64,000 nucleotides of DNA from Cavenderia fasciculata (Eukaryota; Evosea; Eumycetozoa; Acytosteliales; Cavenderiaceae), in contig NW_004457734.1 in the NCBI RefSeq assembly GCF_000203815.1, positions 875,233 through 939,232 of the forward strand, in the 5' to 3' direction. The position numbers and the translations under genes are program-made. Of the stretch, positions 40,931 to 53,098 are shown one piece after another (positions within the stretch are counted from its first letter, which is position 1; the number at the start of each line of letters is the position of its first letter). Below the pieces are notes generated by a model. The model did not search any database and was not told the origin of the DNA. It was given only the letters and a program-made list of their open reading frames with translations.

Positions 40931-43370
40931 TTAACAATTTCTCTGGTGGACCAGCATCTTTTTTATGTATGTAATTAATTCAAAATCGTCACCATATTTT
41001 TTGGAATCCAATAGTCTTTGAAGAAATTCTATTTCAAACTTGTCTGTAGAATGCGAGAGAATCCAATTGACAATATCATAGCGCCCATAAGATGTTGCAG
41101 TTTGTAGTAATTTCTTACCACACTTTCCTTTTCTGACATTTTCTATGAGAAATGATGTCATTTCTAAATATCCATTAAAACAAGCACAATCAATACCATA
41201 TTTTGTACATCCTTCACTTCTATTAAAGTGTAAAAACTATAGAATAATAATAAGAATAATAATGTCAGAGATGATTAAATAGTTTGTTTGATTTGTTTAC
41301 ATACTTTAACTATTTCAATATGATTATTTTCAATTGCACCATCCATAGCCTTGGTTGTTGCACCTTCTTGACGATGTTGATGAAGGAATGTTAAAATTTC
41401 AATGTGACCATTCTGACTCGCCAAATCCATAGCTTTGGTTGTTGCACCTTCACTACGATGTTGATCAAGAAACTTGACCACTTTAATATGATTATTTTCA
41501 GATGCTTTATCCATAGCTTTGGTTGTTGCACCTTCCTTTCTGTTGAAATGAAGAAACTCTACAATTTCTATATGGCCGTTTTCAGCTGCTTTATCCATAG
41601 CATTGGTTGTTGCACCTTCAGGTCTATTGAAATGAAGAAACTTTACAATTTCGATATGGCCGTTTTCAGCTGCTTTATCCATAGCCAATGTCGTTGCACC
41701 CTCACTTCTATTATCATGAAGCATTTTTACAATAGAAAAGTAACCATTTCTAGCAGCAATATCCATAATATCACTTGTCCAAGTATATGATGTATTACCT
41801 CCTTTAGAGATCTCTCCACTAAAGAAATGATTATAAAGAAAATAAAAATGATCCAATTTACCTCGATATAGTAATTCTTTTAAAGTATCTATTTGACATG
41901 TCAATCCTTTTATATTGTCAACTAGATATGATAACATTTCAATGGTTTCATGATTGTTATTTGCTAAGCAGTCAATAATTGATAATGAACAACCTTCTGT
42001 ACGATATTGATAAAGAAACTTTACGACATCCAAATGGTTATTCTTTATAGCATCATCCATAGCCTTGATTGTTGCACCTTCACTTCGATGTTGATCAAGA
42101 AACTTTACTACATTTAAGAATCCATTTCGAGATGCCCCATCCATAGCCTTGGTTGATGCACCTTCAGTTCTGTATTGTTGAAGAAACTCTACTATTTCAA
42201 TGTGCCCGTTTCCAGCTGCATCATCCATTGCATCGGTTCTTGCACCTTCAGTTCTGTTGAAATGAAGGTACTTTACAATTTCAATGTGTCCGTTTCGTGA
42301 TGCCCAATCTATAGCATCAGTTGATACACCATCACTTCTATGTTTATCAAGATATTCTACAACATGAATATGACCATTACTAGATGCAGTATCCATAGTA
42401 TAATCAAAACATCCTTCTTTTCTATTTTCATTTAAAAACTATATATATATATAAAAAATAATAATAATTATTATTAATTATAATAAACAATAATTTCATT
42501 TGTTTTAATATATTATATATACCTTTACAATATCTAAATGACCATTTGTTGCAGAATCATGCAAAGCCATCTCTGTACATCCTTCAGTTCTATTAAAATG
42601 AAGAAACTATATAACATGTTAACAAATTTGATGAATGTATAATTTTATATCCAATCAACCTTTAATATATATATATCATACCTTTACAATATCCAAATGA
42701 TTATTCTTTGCAGCGTTATCCTAAAACAATAATAATTATAATATTAATTAATCAAGTTTGATTCTTCTTCTTTTTCTTTTTTCTTTTTTCTTTTTTTTCT
42801 TCTTACCATTGCATATATAGTACATCCTTGATCAGTTCTATTAAAATGGAGATAATTTACAATAGAGTATGAACCATTTTCACAAGCCTCTTCAAAAGCA
42901 TTCATTAGAAAACCATTCTTTCCAGCATCAGGTGGACACTTCTTGATCATGTGTTCTAGTATATCATGATTTCTTATTTTGATAAAACTATATCTTTCCA
43001 TATAATCCCAATCAAAGTCAATATCGGGAGACCATTCCAATAGATGTAACAGTGTATCCAATGTTGCATTGTTATGATAACAGTATTGAGTGATCACTCT
43101 TTTTCTTCTTCTTTTAACCAATACTTGATTCAAACCACTATCTCGAGGTAGATAATGACAAATAAAGTTCCATGGCATTGCATACTTGCTTATCATTTCA
43201 AGAAGAGGTAATTTTATGATATCTCTTCCTGCCAATGATCGTAATCTACCATCATTACTAGTTCTTATATCATTCCTTGGGTACAATTGTTTCGATATAT
43301 CACCAATATGATTGAATATCAAATGTCTAATATATTTATCTCTAAATATTGAATTAAATGTTACAATCAT
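40931..43370 (-). CDS. Ankyrin-repeat protein C (five exons)
   Basis: Five exons on the minus strand: 43370-42807, 42720-42682, 42606-42523, 42438-41305 and 41236-40931, giving 708 aa. The start at 43370 (MIVTFNSIFRDKYIRHLIF) is the usual family beginning; an ATG 39 nt upstream is less likely. A divergent N-terminal part is followed by at least twelve near-perfect repeats of about 31 residues, such as AMDKAAENGHIEIVKFLHF followed by NRPEGATT. All introns are in phase 0, and several fall at the same point of the repeat, after IVK and before FLHF. The 39-nt exon 2 encodes only DNAAKNNHLDIVK. The function is unknown, presumably protein binding. Confidence 0.85.
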
Positions 43371-43451
43371 CTCGAAAATAACAAAAGAAAAAGAAAAGTT
43401 TTTTTTCAAGAGGGTTTTTTTTCTTTTTCAAAAAATATTTATTTATTTATT

Positions 43452-45839
43452 TTATAATTTAATATTATCAATATATTTTAATACTGCTTTCTTATTTTCA
43501 ATGTCATGATTGTTATTAGCACCTTCTTTGAGGATAGATAGGTATGGATAACATATGTATCCTGGAGCTGTGTAGGTCAAAAGAGTGTGGACCCATTCTT
43601 GTGATCCGTATAGACCAACAATTCGCCAAGTTTCAAAGTCTTGAATAACCAATGGCATGTCAGTCTTTAATAAAATATCTAAATAGTCTATATCAAACTC
43701 TTGAATGGCATGATCGATATGAATAGCAAAATAAGTTTCAACCTTGTGTAAATAAAATGGATCATTTTGATGCGATTGATGATCCTTGAAATAATTGTAA
43801 AGGAAACAAATAATTGATGCCTGTCTAGTCTTTACTGCACGATCTATTAATTGTTTGAAAACTGCATTACATTTGATTCCATATGCATCAGCCACTGTAG
43901 CAAATGAAATTGAAATAATAATACCAAAATTTAATATTTGTTTTACCAATGTCATTAGTTTATCCAAATCATCTAGATCTTGATCCAAATCATCATGATC
44001 AATGATATCTATTTGTTGTGTTGTATCCAATAAATATGCAACCACATCCCATCTTTCTCTTTTGATCATTTGATTTAATAGATAATTTTCTTTTTCTTCA
44101 AAGTTGTGCAACTCGAATGGCATATTTTGTATAATAAATCTTACTACTGATATATCTTTTGGCCATTGTTCAAAATCACAATAGATCTCTCCAAATTGTA
44201 TTTTATCTCTACCACCAATCAATTGATATGATTGTTTTACCAATTCCAAATGACCATGTTTAAATATAAATATAAATCCATATCTTTCCAATAACATTTT
44301 ACAAATATTATTATTATTTTGATTATTTTGATTATTAATATTTTGATTGTTTTTATAAAAATGATTATTTATAAATGTTATTAATTTTATATGATAGGTT
44401 TGAATAATCAATGATACTGGTGATGATGAAGCAGGAGTCATTGAATAATATTTATAATACACTTCCATTGCCCAAAGATAATAATATTCCATTTTTGATT
44501 GAGAAGAAGAAGAGTCGGATTGATTTTGTTGTAATAATGATTCAATAGAATGATTGATATTATTTAAATTAATTAGGGGATGTGAATATTTTGTAAAGAT
44601 TGATAATAAACTATTAAATTGTGATCGTAATTGATTATAATCTTTATCCCAAAGTATCATTCCAATACAATTATTGTGAATATGTTTTATATTATCGTCG
44701 TCGAGTGGTACAGGTGGTGGTGACAGAATATCAATACGATGATTGACAATATACTCCAACGAAGAATAAAAGAATAGACAGAGGAATATTCTTGGTGGCA
44801 ATATAGTAGAGTATTCCTCGGCCATCTCCATGTACCTAGTCCGTAGTCTTTGGTTGAGATAGGGACTGGGTGATAGTTTAGATCCCAATGATGTATAGGC
44901 AGGTCCCATCCCAGTTTCAGACAAATCTTTAAATGGAACCATATATTTGACCAATTTAGATGGTCCGATGCAATGGACGATACTACGCATAATATCTTTT
45001 CTCCCATACACCACACAATACTTTAATAATAAATGTATATAATATCTTTCGGTTGGATGATGTTTTTGAAAGTATTCAAGTACTAATTTGGTATTTATAG
45101 TAGTTTGACTATCATCATCACCACTAGTATTATTTGTTTCATTGTTATTGTTGTTGTTGTTGTTATTATTATTACTCTGAAATATACCTTTAATCTTATC
45201 TATTGTACTCTTCTTTTTGTTGTTTATCAATTTAGTAATATCTTTTAGACATTGATTTGAGACTAAAAAGTTTATAAATAGATTCCAAATATCTATATTA
45301 CCATGATAGACAATGATCCAACCGAAAAAGTCACCAATACTTAACAGAGATTTATGTGTACGTTCAGTGTTGTCATGAGTAAAGTAATCTTTGAATCTGG
45401 TTTGATAGGTTGTCATGAGAAGAGATACAATGTCGACATTGTCAATGGTGGCACTCTCAACGATGATATTGTTTTGTGCTGAAAAGACACCTTGAAAGTG
45501 TAGACGTGACCTTTCTTGACTAGACTCTAGTATATATTTTAATACACCATAATGTTTGTTTCTAACTACCCAAACGAGATCCATTAACAATTGATTATAT
45601 CTCTTTCTCTTTAACTTCATTGCTTTTGGTACACAAGCACCAAGATAATAAACATCATCTCTAATCCTCTTCAAGATATAATTAAACAAATGTTTATTTT
45701 TAAATACTCTTGTAATTGCTTCTGTAGACCCATTTGTTGTTGTTGTTGTTGTATTATCATCTCTATTTATCTGTTTTTCATTATTATTATTATCAGTAGT
45801 AGTAGTAGTAATGTTCGTGGACAATAATATGAAGCCCAT
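43452..45839 (-). CDS. Ankyrin-family protein D
   Basis: Single exon, 795 aa. After a Thr/Asn-rich N terminus comes the family helix VFKNKHLFNYILKRI. Degenerate helical repeats follow (NVDIVSLLMTTYQ, HGNIDIWNLFINFL, YGRKDIMRSIVHCIG, HGHLELVKQSYQLIGG). Poly-N and NQNNQ tracts interrupt it. Repeats are weaker than in protein C, so only the family membership is firm. It is a tail-to-head neighbour of ankyrin gene C (82 bp between D's stop and C's ATG), which suggests tandem origin. Confidence 0.8.
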   Translation of the reverse strand: MGFILLSTNITTTTTDNNNNEKQINRDDNTTTTTTNGSTEAITRVFKNKHLFNYILKRIRDDVYYLGACVPKAMKLKRKRYNQLLMDLVWVVRNKHYGVLKYILESSQERSRLHFQGVFSAQNNIIVESATIDNVDIVSLLMTTYQTRFKDYFTHDNTERTHKSLLSIGDFFGWIIVYHGNIDIWNLFINFLVSNQCLKDITKLINNKKKSTIDKIKGIFQSNNNNNNNNNNNETNNTSGDDDSQTTINTKLVLEYFQKHHPTERYYIHLLLKYCVVYGRKDIMRSIVHCIGPSKLVKYMVPFKDLSETGMGPAYTSLGSKLSPSPYLNQRLRTRYMEMAEEYSTILPPRIFLCLFFYSSLEYIVNHRIDILSPPPVPLDDDNIKHIHNNCIGMILWDKDYNQLRSQFNSLLSIFTKYSHPLINLNNINHSIESLLQQNQSDSSSSQSKMEYYYLWAMEVYYKYYSMTPASSSPVSLIIQTYHIKLITFINNHFYKNNQNINNQNNQNNNNICKMLLERYGFIFIFKHGHLELVKQSYQLIGGRDKIQFGEIYCDFEQWPKDISVVRFIIQNMPFELHNFEEKENYLLNQMIKRERWDVVAYLLDTTQQIDIIDHDDLDQDLDDLDKLMTLVKQILNFGIIISISFATVADAYGIKCNAVFKQLIDRAVKTRQASIICFLYNYFKDHQSHQNDPFYLHKVETYFAIHIDHAIQEFDIDYLDILLKTDMPLVIQDFETWRIVGLYGSQEWVHTLLTYTAPGYICYPYLSILKEGANNNHDIENKKAVLKYIDNIKL

Positions 45840-46367
45840 GATTAGGTGTCTCTCTCTCTCTCTTCTCTTTGTGTGTAGTTGTAAAATTAATTAAAAATAA
45901 AAGTTGTGTGTTTGCTTGGGTTCAGTGACTTGTTCAGATATTCTATGGTTCATCGATAGTTAATCATCATAGTTTGAATGAATATCCACCCCAAGAAAGA
46001 GTCTTCATCTTTATCGATTGCAAGATCATCAAAGCAACACTTCCAAGAATGATAGAAGAAGGCATTCAACCAACAAGTTGCCCCTAAAACATCGATTTGG
46101 ATGATGTTCATCAAAACAATCTTTGTTTTTTTTTGTTGTTATTAGCATCTCGTAATGCCCGAGATAATGATATAAACATATGACAGTCTCCTTTAGAAGA
46201 ATATCAAGGTAACTCACCCATTAAACCCAGTGGTTTGGTTTAAATGCAACAAAAAAGATTGTTGTTGTTGCCTACAATAACAAAAAAAAAAGGGGAACAT
46301 TATTTTATTTAATATTTTCTATTGTACAAACAAATAGACTATTATTATTGTTGGTCTATCTATTGAA
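45840..46367. other. Intergenic, divergent upstream region
   Basis: This region lies between ankyrin gene D (minus) and the large unknown gene (plus). It starts with a CTCTCTCTC pyrimidine run and ends with TATT-rich DNA. A 62-codon minus-strand frame at 46029-46217 has no support. Confidence 0.5.
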
Positions 46368-49300
46368 ATGGTATGTTATAAAAGAAAAGAAATGAGAAAA
46401 AAGGAAGCATTTTGTTAACATTAAAATCTCTCTCACTTATCTACACAAAAAGTCAACAACAATATTAAATAATTTAAAAATACAACAAGAGTATGACCAG
46501 TTTGTAGCAGAGTTAAAGAATACCCATCCATCAGTTCAATTGAACAAATTCACTCAAGTAAATAATATTGTTATATTATTTTGTCATGACAATCAACCAT
46601 CATCATCATCAAAGGGGAATGAAGAAAAAGGATTACCTACATCAAATCAAAAAGGTAAAACCAAAGGAAAAGAAAAAGGTAGTAAAGTCCAAGACCAAGA
46701 ATGGGAGAAATCAATTTTAGAAACTAATCAATTATCACCATATATTAAAGCTGGTAAGACAAAAATATAGATATAATGCTTGGTTATGTTTGCCCTCTAA
46801 CAATTATCTTTCTTTTTCTTTTTTATAATAGTATTAAAAATAATTAAATTAAAGAGATTTCAAACAATATATACAAATATATTAAATTGGGAGATGGTAT
46901 GAATGGATTCTTTATTGCTTACAAAAGTATTAAAATGGTATTAATGTGTGAGGAGGAATACCCAACAAACACAAAATCTACCAACATTCTTTTAGTACAT
47001 GCAATTGATGCCATTCAAAGAAACGACTCATTGTTTGAAAACAATCATTTTCTAAAATATTGTCAAGATGTACTCAATGAACAACAATACTCGTTATTCA
47101 AATCATCGTTGACACCACATCGAGTAGATATCGATTTAATATTATTATGGCATAATATCTACTCTTTTAATTTAAAGTACTCTCCAACATCACCACCACA
47201 AACCAACAATGAAGAATTGAAAACTAAATTTATCAATCATCTCAAATCGATCAATTCATCAATTGATGACTCTGTAATTGGTTGGATTGGTAAAATTATA
47301 CGTTTTAAATTCAAGAATTTGTATATTGAAAAGTGTACAAGACTATTCATGTCGTGTAGTTATCCTACACAGGAATCCATCTTTTTCCAATACGATGTTG
47401 TCGTTCAACATCTTGCTAGTCATAATCTCACCGTTGAATACATCATGGATATGGGTGATGTAGCTATTGACAATCGAAAAGGTGGGTTCCTTTTATTGGT
47501 TACTTGCAAGAATCGTCCACTCGGTCAACAAGCCTATCAACAATTACACCAACTCGACCATCTCAGATTCTACAATGTCACCTCTGCCTTTGGCACCGAT
47601 AATTCTCATCGTCCAGGTGACCCACTTCCAAAATTGACTCCATCTAAAATGTCAACCATCGTCAAAAATTTTGATCAATATTCTGTTGTTGATCATCAAC
47701 AACAACAGTCGTCACAACAACCAAGAGTGATCCCACGAGATTCAAGTCCAATTAAATGGAGAAAGGTTGATAAATTTATATGTGTGAATAGAGTATCACC
47801 TCAGCAACAACAACAACCACAACCAAAGTCTATTGCTAAAATCAATTCATTGTCTTGGCAAATGATTAATAATATAGAGTTTTTCAACTTGATCATTGGT
47901 AATCTAGTCAATAACGAACAAGTATCATTAGTAGTTTGGTTGGAATTTGTTTCATCATTTTATTATGCCATTTCAGAGAGACACCAATTCAAATCAATCT
48001 TTAAAATCATATCCATCAATGATATATTATCAACACCTTCTATTGAACGTTTGACAAGATTTAAAACAGAGGCTGTTGAAATCATCACTGACTTGCAATT
48101 GAAAAAGGCTAGACTATTTATTCAAAATACTCAAATCGTAGAGTTTCAAGGTCGTGGTGTCATGATTGATTTCCTTACTGGCCAAATCTTTTTCATGAAC
48201 CATGGTGATTCACAACAAGAAACCTGCTCCTTGTCAATCAATACAATACTTGATAAAATCTTACAGTCGTTTGACACCTACTATGCATCTTCTGCACGAT
48301 CATCATTTTCAATGTCATCACTTCACCTCACTCAATTCTTTTTGGATCAAACCATCAAGAAAAAAGATGAAAAGGATGCATTTACAGCTGTAAAGACGAA
48401 TGGTAAACAATTTATATTGGATATTTCTACTTGTCTTGAAAAGGTGACAAAGAACAAGGTAGATACCATACTCTATGCAAGAACTACAGTTGGTGATGAA
48501 AACTCTACAAACAACCAAATTGAATTATTGGATCAAATCACTAGCAAAGTTGGTAAAACAAAATCAATCAAATTTGAAAACACATTGGTTCATGATACCT
48601 ATGTTAAAGGTGAAGAAATAGATGATTTAAATGATATCAATTCACCTTTGATAGATACTATTCAAGATCGTATTGATGATAAAAAATCAATGGTCGTTTG
48701 GATGACATCAATTGATATAGCATTTGCCAATCAAGAATATTTGTATATGTTTTTTAAAGAATATCATGATGATGATGATGATGATAAACAATCTGCCATT
48801 GTCAACCTAGTATCGGTATTTGCTCCTTACGAGTACATGAATGTCATCAAGAATAATCGATATCAATTGGAAGAAAATCTATATGAGATTTATCTTATTC
48901 AAAATAATTCAACCAGTGGTGGTGGTAATGATGGAATTCAATCAAAGGAAGAATTTATCAAATCATTGCCAAGTCTTGTTAGATTGTATTCAGAACAATG
49001 TCATTATCTTGCACAATTCATGTCAAATCCTGAACAAGTTAAATTTTATCCATTGTTCTTTCCAACCCCGTTGAATCAATCAAATGTACAAGTTTACATG
49101 GATCATTGTCGTCAAGCTAGTATAACACAAACCGAGTATTATAATGACAAGTTTCCCTATCGATCATCCACTTTTAACTTGCAAGGTAAAAAGAAATCAA
49201 TTGAAGAAGTTATCATTGACTCGAGCAACAACTCGAGACATAAAAATGATTCCAGTCAATTCAAAATTTTTCACAATAATGTTAAAGAAATTAACGATAT

Positions 49301-50314
49301 TTTAAAATCAATGATTCCAAATCGTCAAAATACAAGAGAAAATATAATGTAAGAAAGAAATATTAAAATCATAATAATAATAATTAGAATTAGAATTAAC
49401 TTTGGTTTATTTTTTATAGTGATTTTAAAGAACAATTACAATTATTTTTTAAATCAAAAAAAGTTAATCGATTATATATTGAAACAACTGTTTCTCCAAC
49501 TTTTACAACTTCAACTTCTACTTGTACTTCTACAACCTCTACAAATTGGAATTTTGGTGAAGAAGAAGAAGAAATTGTATCACCCATCAAAAAGAAAAAA
49601 CTTGCAAATGGTCAATCACCAACTTTTAAAGATGGTAATTCTATTGAACACAAGAGAAAGAATGATTTAAATTCAACCAAAGCTAAAAGTTATTCACCAT
49701 TATTTCATAATAATCAACAACAAAAGCAATTTGAACTAGAGGATGAAGAAGATGATAATGAACCAATTTTTATTCCTAAACCAAAACCATCATTTTCAAA
49801 ACCTACTTTTGTCATTTCTCATTTGTTTGTGATTCAAACTCCAATTGGTAAAACCATTCGATCATCAAAATTGTCCTATCAATTCTATTTGGAGAAAACA
49901 TTTATGCAAAAGGTCAATGTCATAAACTTTCACCAAGACAAGGAACAAGATTTATTCTTCTATATGATTACTGTTGGCTCTCAAGAAATCAAAAACCAAA
50001 TCATTCAAAATGCTACTGGAAGATCATTTATTGGTAGTATGGCAAACTTTAATGTCACCTTTACATTTATCGATCCTTTGGAACCAAATTGTATCTTTTA
50101 TTCAAGTTTAAACACCAAAGTTGCCAATGAAACTTTAAACAAACATTTTATTGATCGTATCTGTTTTTGTCAATTTCCAAAGAAACAAGGTTCCAATGAA
50201 ACCATTACCATTGTCAAACTTAAAGACCAATCATCATTTGATCTCGCAAAACAAAGTTTTAAAACTATTCAGAAACTTGATAATAATATCTTTAAACTTT
50301 TTCAACAACAATAA
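46368..50314 (+). CDS. Large unknown protein, about 1230 aa
   Basis: Four exons are proposed: 46368-46370 (ATG only), 46453-46753, 46855-49348 and 49420-50314, all with consistent phases. The family was not recognised. A short N-terminal region and a Lys/Gly-rich linker (KGKTKGKEKGSK) precede a long globular part. Two regions look faintly like RNA-recognition folds (FFQYDVVVQHLASHNLTVEY..., and FYSSLNTKVANETLNKHF with a following ICFCQFPKK). The C-terminal third also has a nuclear-signal-like SPIKKKKLANG and acidic ELEDEEDDNEP. There is no membrane segment. The single-codon first exon is the weakest point of the model. Confidence 0.65.
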
Positions 50315-50409
50315 ATAAAACAATATTAAGTTATTTCTTTTATAATTATTATTATATATTAATATACTTCTTTTTTTTATTATTATTATTTAATTTTTAT
50401 TTTATTAGT

Positions 50410-52334
50410 TTACCAAGGATCACCTTCATCATCATCTAAACTAATGACAGATGGAGGTTTTGTATATTTCTGATAAGGAAATGGATTACTAGCATTGTAT
50501 TTACTAACTGGTGGTGGTTGTGGTGAAAAACTACTATTATTATTTGTTAAATATCTATTAATAGTTGGTTGGTATGAACTATTATTATTATTATTTGGTG
50601 AAAGTGGTGATTTTGTATTATTATTATTATTAATATTATTATTATTTGAGTGATTTTCAAAAGATGCAGAATCTGGAATAATGGTAGATGTTGAAGGTGA
50701 ATAAAAGGATGATAGGTTCCCACTACCATTATTGTTGTTTGAGGTATAACTTGATAATAAAGAATTGGAACTAAGATAGGTCGGTAAATTGAATGGTGGT
50801 TTCTTGATTGATTGTTGTGACGATGATGATGATGTCTGTTGTTCAAGTAATGTTTGTTCGTCTTGCACTTTTTTAGCTGCTTGTTGATCCAATTTATTTT
50901 GATTTGCTTCAATTAATTGTTTAATATGTTCAAGTGATGCTTGAAGATTAATTAAATTATATCTATAAAAAAAATAATAATAAATAAAATTAATACATAT
51001 ATTTTCTATTTCTAATTTCTAATTTCTATTTTATATTTCTTTCTTACTCTAAAGAAGTTGAAGAGATTTTTGATAAAATATAATTTATACAATATTGTAA
51101 ATCAGATTCTAAATTTCGTGGATGAGTTTGAATCAAAAGAAAAGAGATGAGAGGGAAAGCTTCGTCACCAGTGATGGCAAGGGTTTGGTCGCTTAGTTGC
51201 AAGAGACTGGATGCCTTGATCGATGTTTCAATCTCTGATGATGCTTGAATGACGGTGAGAAGTTTGTCAATGGGTGTTAGATCTTGATGTTGGAAATGAA
51301 ACATTGCCTCTAGAGCCTTTGTCATGTGTACTGAAAACGCTCCATTCACTCCCATATCCTCCAGACTCAAATCACTCAACATTAACATTTTTTCATAATA
51401 GAAATTATTCTTTTCTCTATGAATATCTTTTAATCCATTATATACATATTTTCCAATTTTACCAAATATATAACTAAAGAGAAAATTAAAAAATAAATTA
51501 AGTATAAGTAAGTAAAAGTTTAAATATAAGTATAGGTATTTTCTTTCTATTCTATTTTCTTTTTACCTTTCCAAATGCATTGATAAATTATTCATTTGTC
51601 TTTCATTTGATCTTAATTCTTTATATTCTACATTTGCACAAACAAGATCATCCAAATATTTTTCATGTAATCTCTTTAATTGTTCCAATAGTTGTGATTC
51701 ATTGGTTCTTGTCAACACACCAATTTCATTTTGAACTCTTCCAAGATCATCATCCAATTTATTAATAATAATTCTATTACATGGTGTTGATGGTGATAAT
51801 AAAAATGTCTTTGAACTACAAGTATATAAAGAAAAGAAAATTATTAGTTATTATTATTATTAATTAATTAATTATATTTTTTGTTTATAGTTACTGATCA
51901 AAAGTAGGTTTTTGAGGTCTTGAAATTAAACCAAAATCTTCACCATCCATTGAAATGGAAGGCTTTATTCCAGTACCACCAACCAGAGGATACTCTATAC
52001 AAAAGAAACGGTAGGGTTTGAAATCCTTGTTGTAACAAATCTCGTCAAAGAGAATCTTTATCTTTTTCGATGGGTCTGCCTTGTCAATGATCAAACTGTT
52101 TTCAATGGTATAGGTTGCATTTCGATTGTAGGTTTCATACTCGTCTTGATAGAATTTCGATCCAATCAATATATGTGACTCCAATACATGTTGAGTAATA
52201 TTCATTCCATAGAGTGACAGGGAATGTGGAATACAAAGCATATAGCAACTAGACTCTATCACTTGAAATGTTTTTGGATACTTTAGTTTAAGTGTTTTTA
52301 GAAACACATTGTTATATAAATCTTCTGAATCCAT
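50410..52334 (-). CDS. VARP-like VPS9-domain protein (Rab5-type GEF)
   Basis: Four exons on the minus strand: 52334-51895, 51815-51567, 51473-51048 and 50962-50410, giving 555 aa. Residues 1-145 resemble the N-terminal domain of ANKRD27/VARP (DLYNNVFLKTLKLKYPKTF, ESHILIGSKFY, FDEICYNKDFKPYRFFCIEYPL). A helical region (LEQLKRLHEKYLDDL) leads into a VPS9 domain (about 290-370: LTPIDKLLTVIQASSEI, ITGDEAFPLISFLLIQTHP, LQYCINYILSKI). VPS9 domains activate Rab5/Rab21-type GTPases on endosomes. The C terminus is Asn/Ser-rich and disordered, ending SLDDDEGDPW. The ankyrin repeats of animal VARP are absent. Confidence 0.85.
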
Positions 52335-52712
52335 CCTTTAGTATTTATATAACTATCATTTAAAAATGATTCAATTAAATGAATAAATGAATAAATGAAT
52401 GAAGCTGCTGTTTACTACTAAGAAATTAAACTACTATAAAACTTTTATATAAATATATATATATGTTTGTATGATAAATGATGATTTGTATGTTTGTATA
52501 TGATGATAATGATATTATGTAATGATAACAATGTTTGTTCTATTTTAACAAACTCTGATGTGATGGTAGTAAACAATGATGAATAAAGAAGAAGGGGGTA
52601 ATACTGTTGTTGTAATATTATAATGTAATTGTACTATGATTGGGGGTTATTTATGACAGTGATGATTGGTGACTTGAAAAGCGAAAGTAAAAAAAGAAGT
52701 GAAAAAAATGAA

Positions 52713-52750
52713 CCCCCCCCCTTCGAAATGCGTTTCGACCCCCCCCCCCC
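52713..52750 (+). other. Paired C-tracts around a perfect hairpin
   Basis: A C9 run (52713-52721) and a C12 run (52739-52750) flank TTCGAAATGCGTTTCGA, which contains the palindrome TCGAAA-TGCG-TTTCGA. This is striking in DNA of this AT content. It lies about 380 bp upstream of the VARP-like start and 350 bp past the end of the kinase gene. The other strand has two G-tracts. A regulatory or replication role is speculation. Confidence 0.7.
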
Positions 52751-52972
52751 TTTCTTGCCAACTAGTCGTTTCTTTTTTCACAAAAATGGATAGAATGAAT
52801 TAATCACGAGGTAATCAATGATGTGTTTAGTTTGTTTTGATGATCACTATTTAATATTTATTTTTTTAAAATGTATATATTATTATCTTCAATAATAATA
52901 ATAATAAGTAATAAATAATAATATATTTTTGATTGATTGAAAAAAATTGTTTTGGAAATTATATATTATATA

Positions 52973-53004
<32 letters not shown>

Positions 53005-53014
53005 TATTATTACA

Positions 53015-53080
<66 letters not shown>

Positions 53081-53088
53081 TTTATCTT
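52973..53088 (+). repeat. ATT microsatellite
   Basis: About 36 ATT units with two short interruptions (near 53002 and 53012) lie just beyond the stop codon of the kinase gene, so in or near its 3' UTR. Frames through it (poly-L, poly-I, poly-Y) are artefacts. Confidence 0.9.
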
Positions 53089-53098
53089 TATCTATTTT

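Noticed and set aside
41404-41790. 128-aa plus-strand frame with repeated HSFGCCTF units
   Set aside because: Antisense shadow of the ankyrin repeats of gene C.
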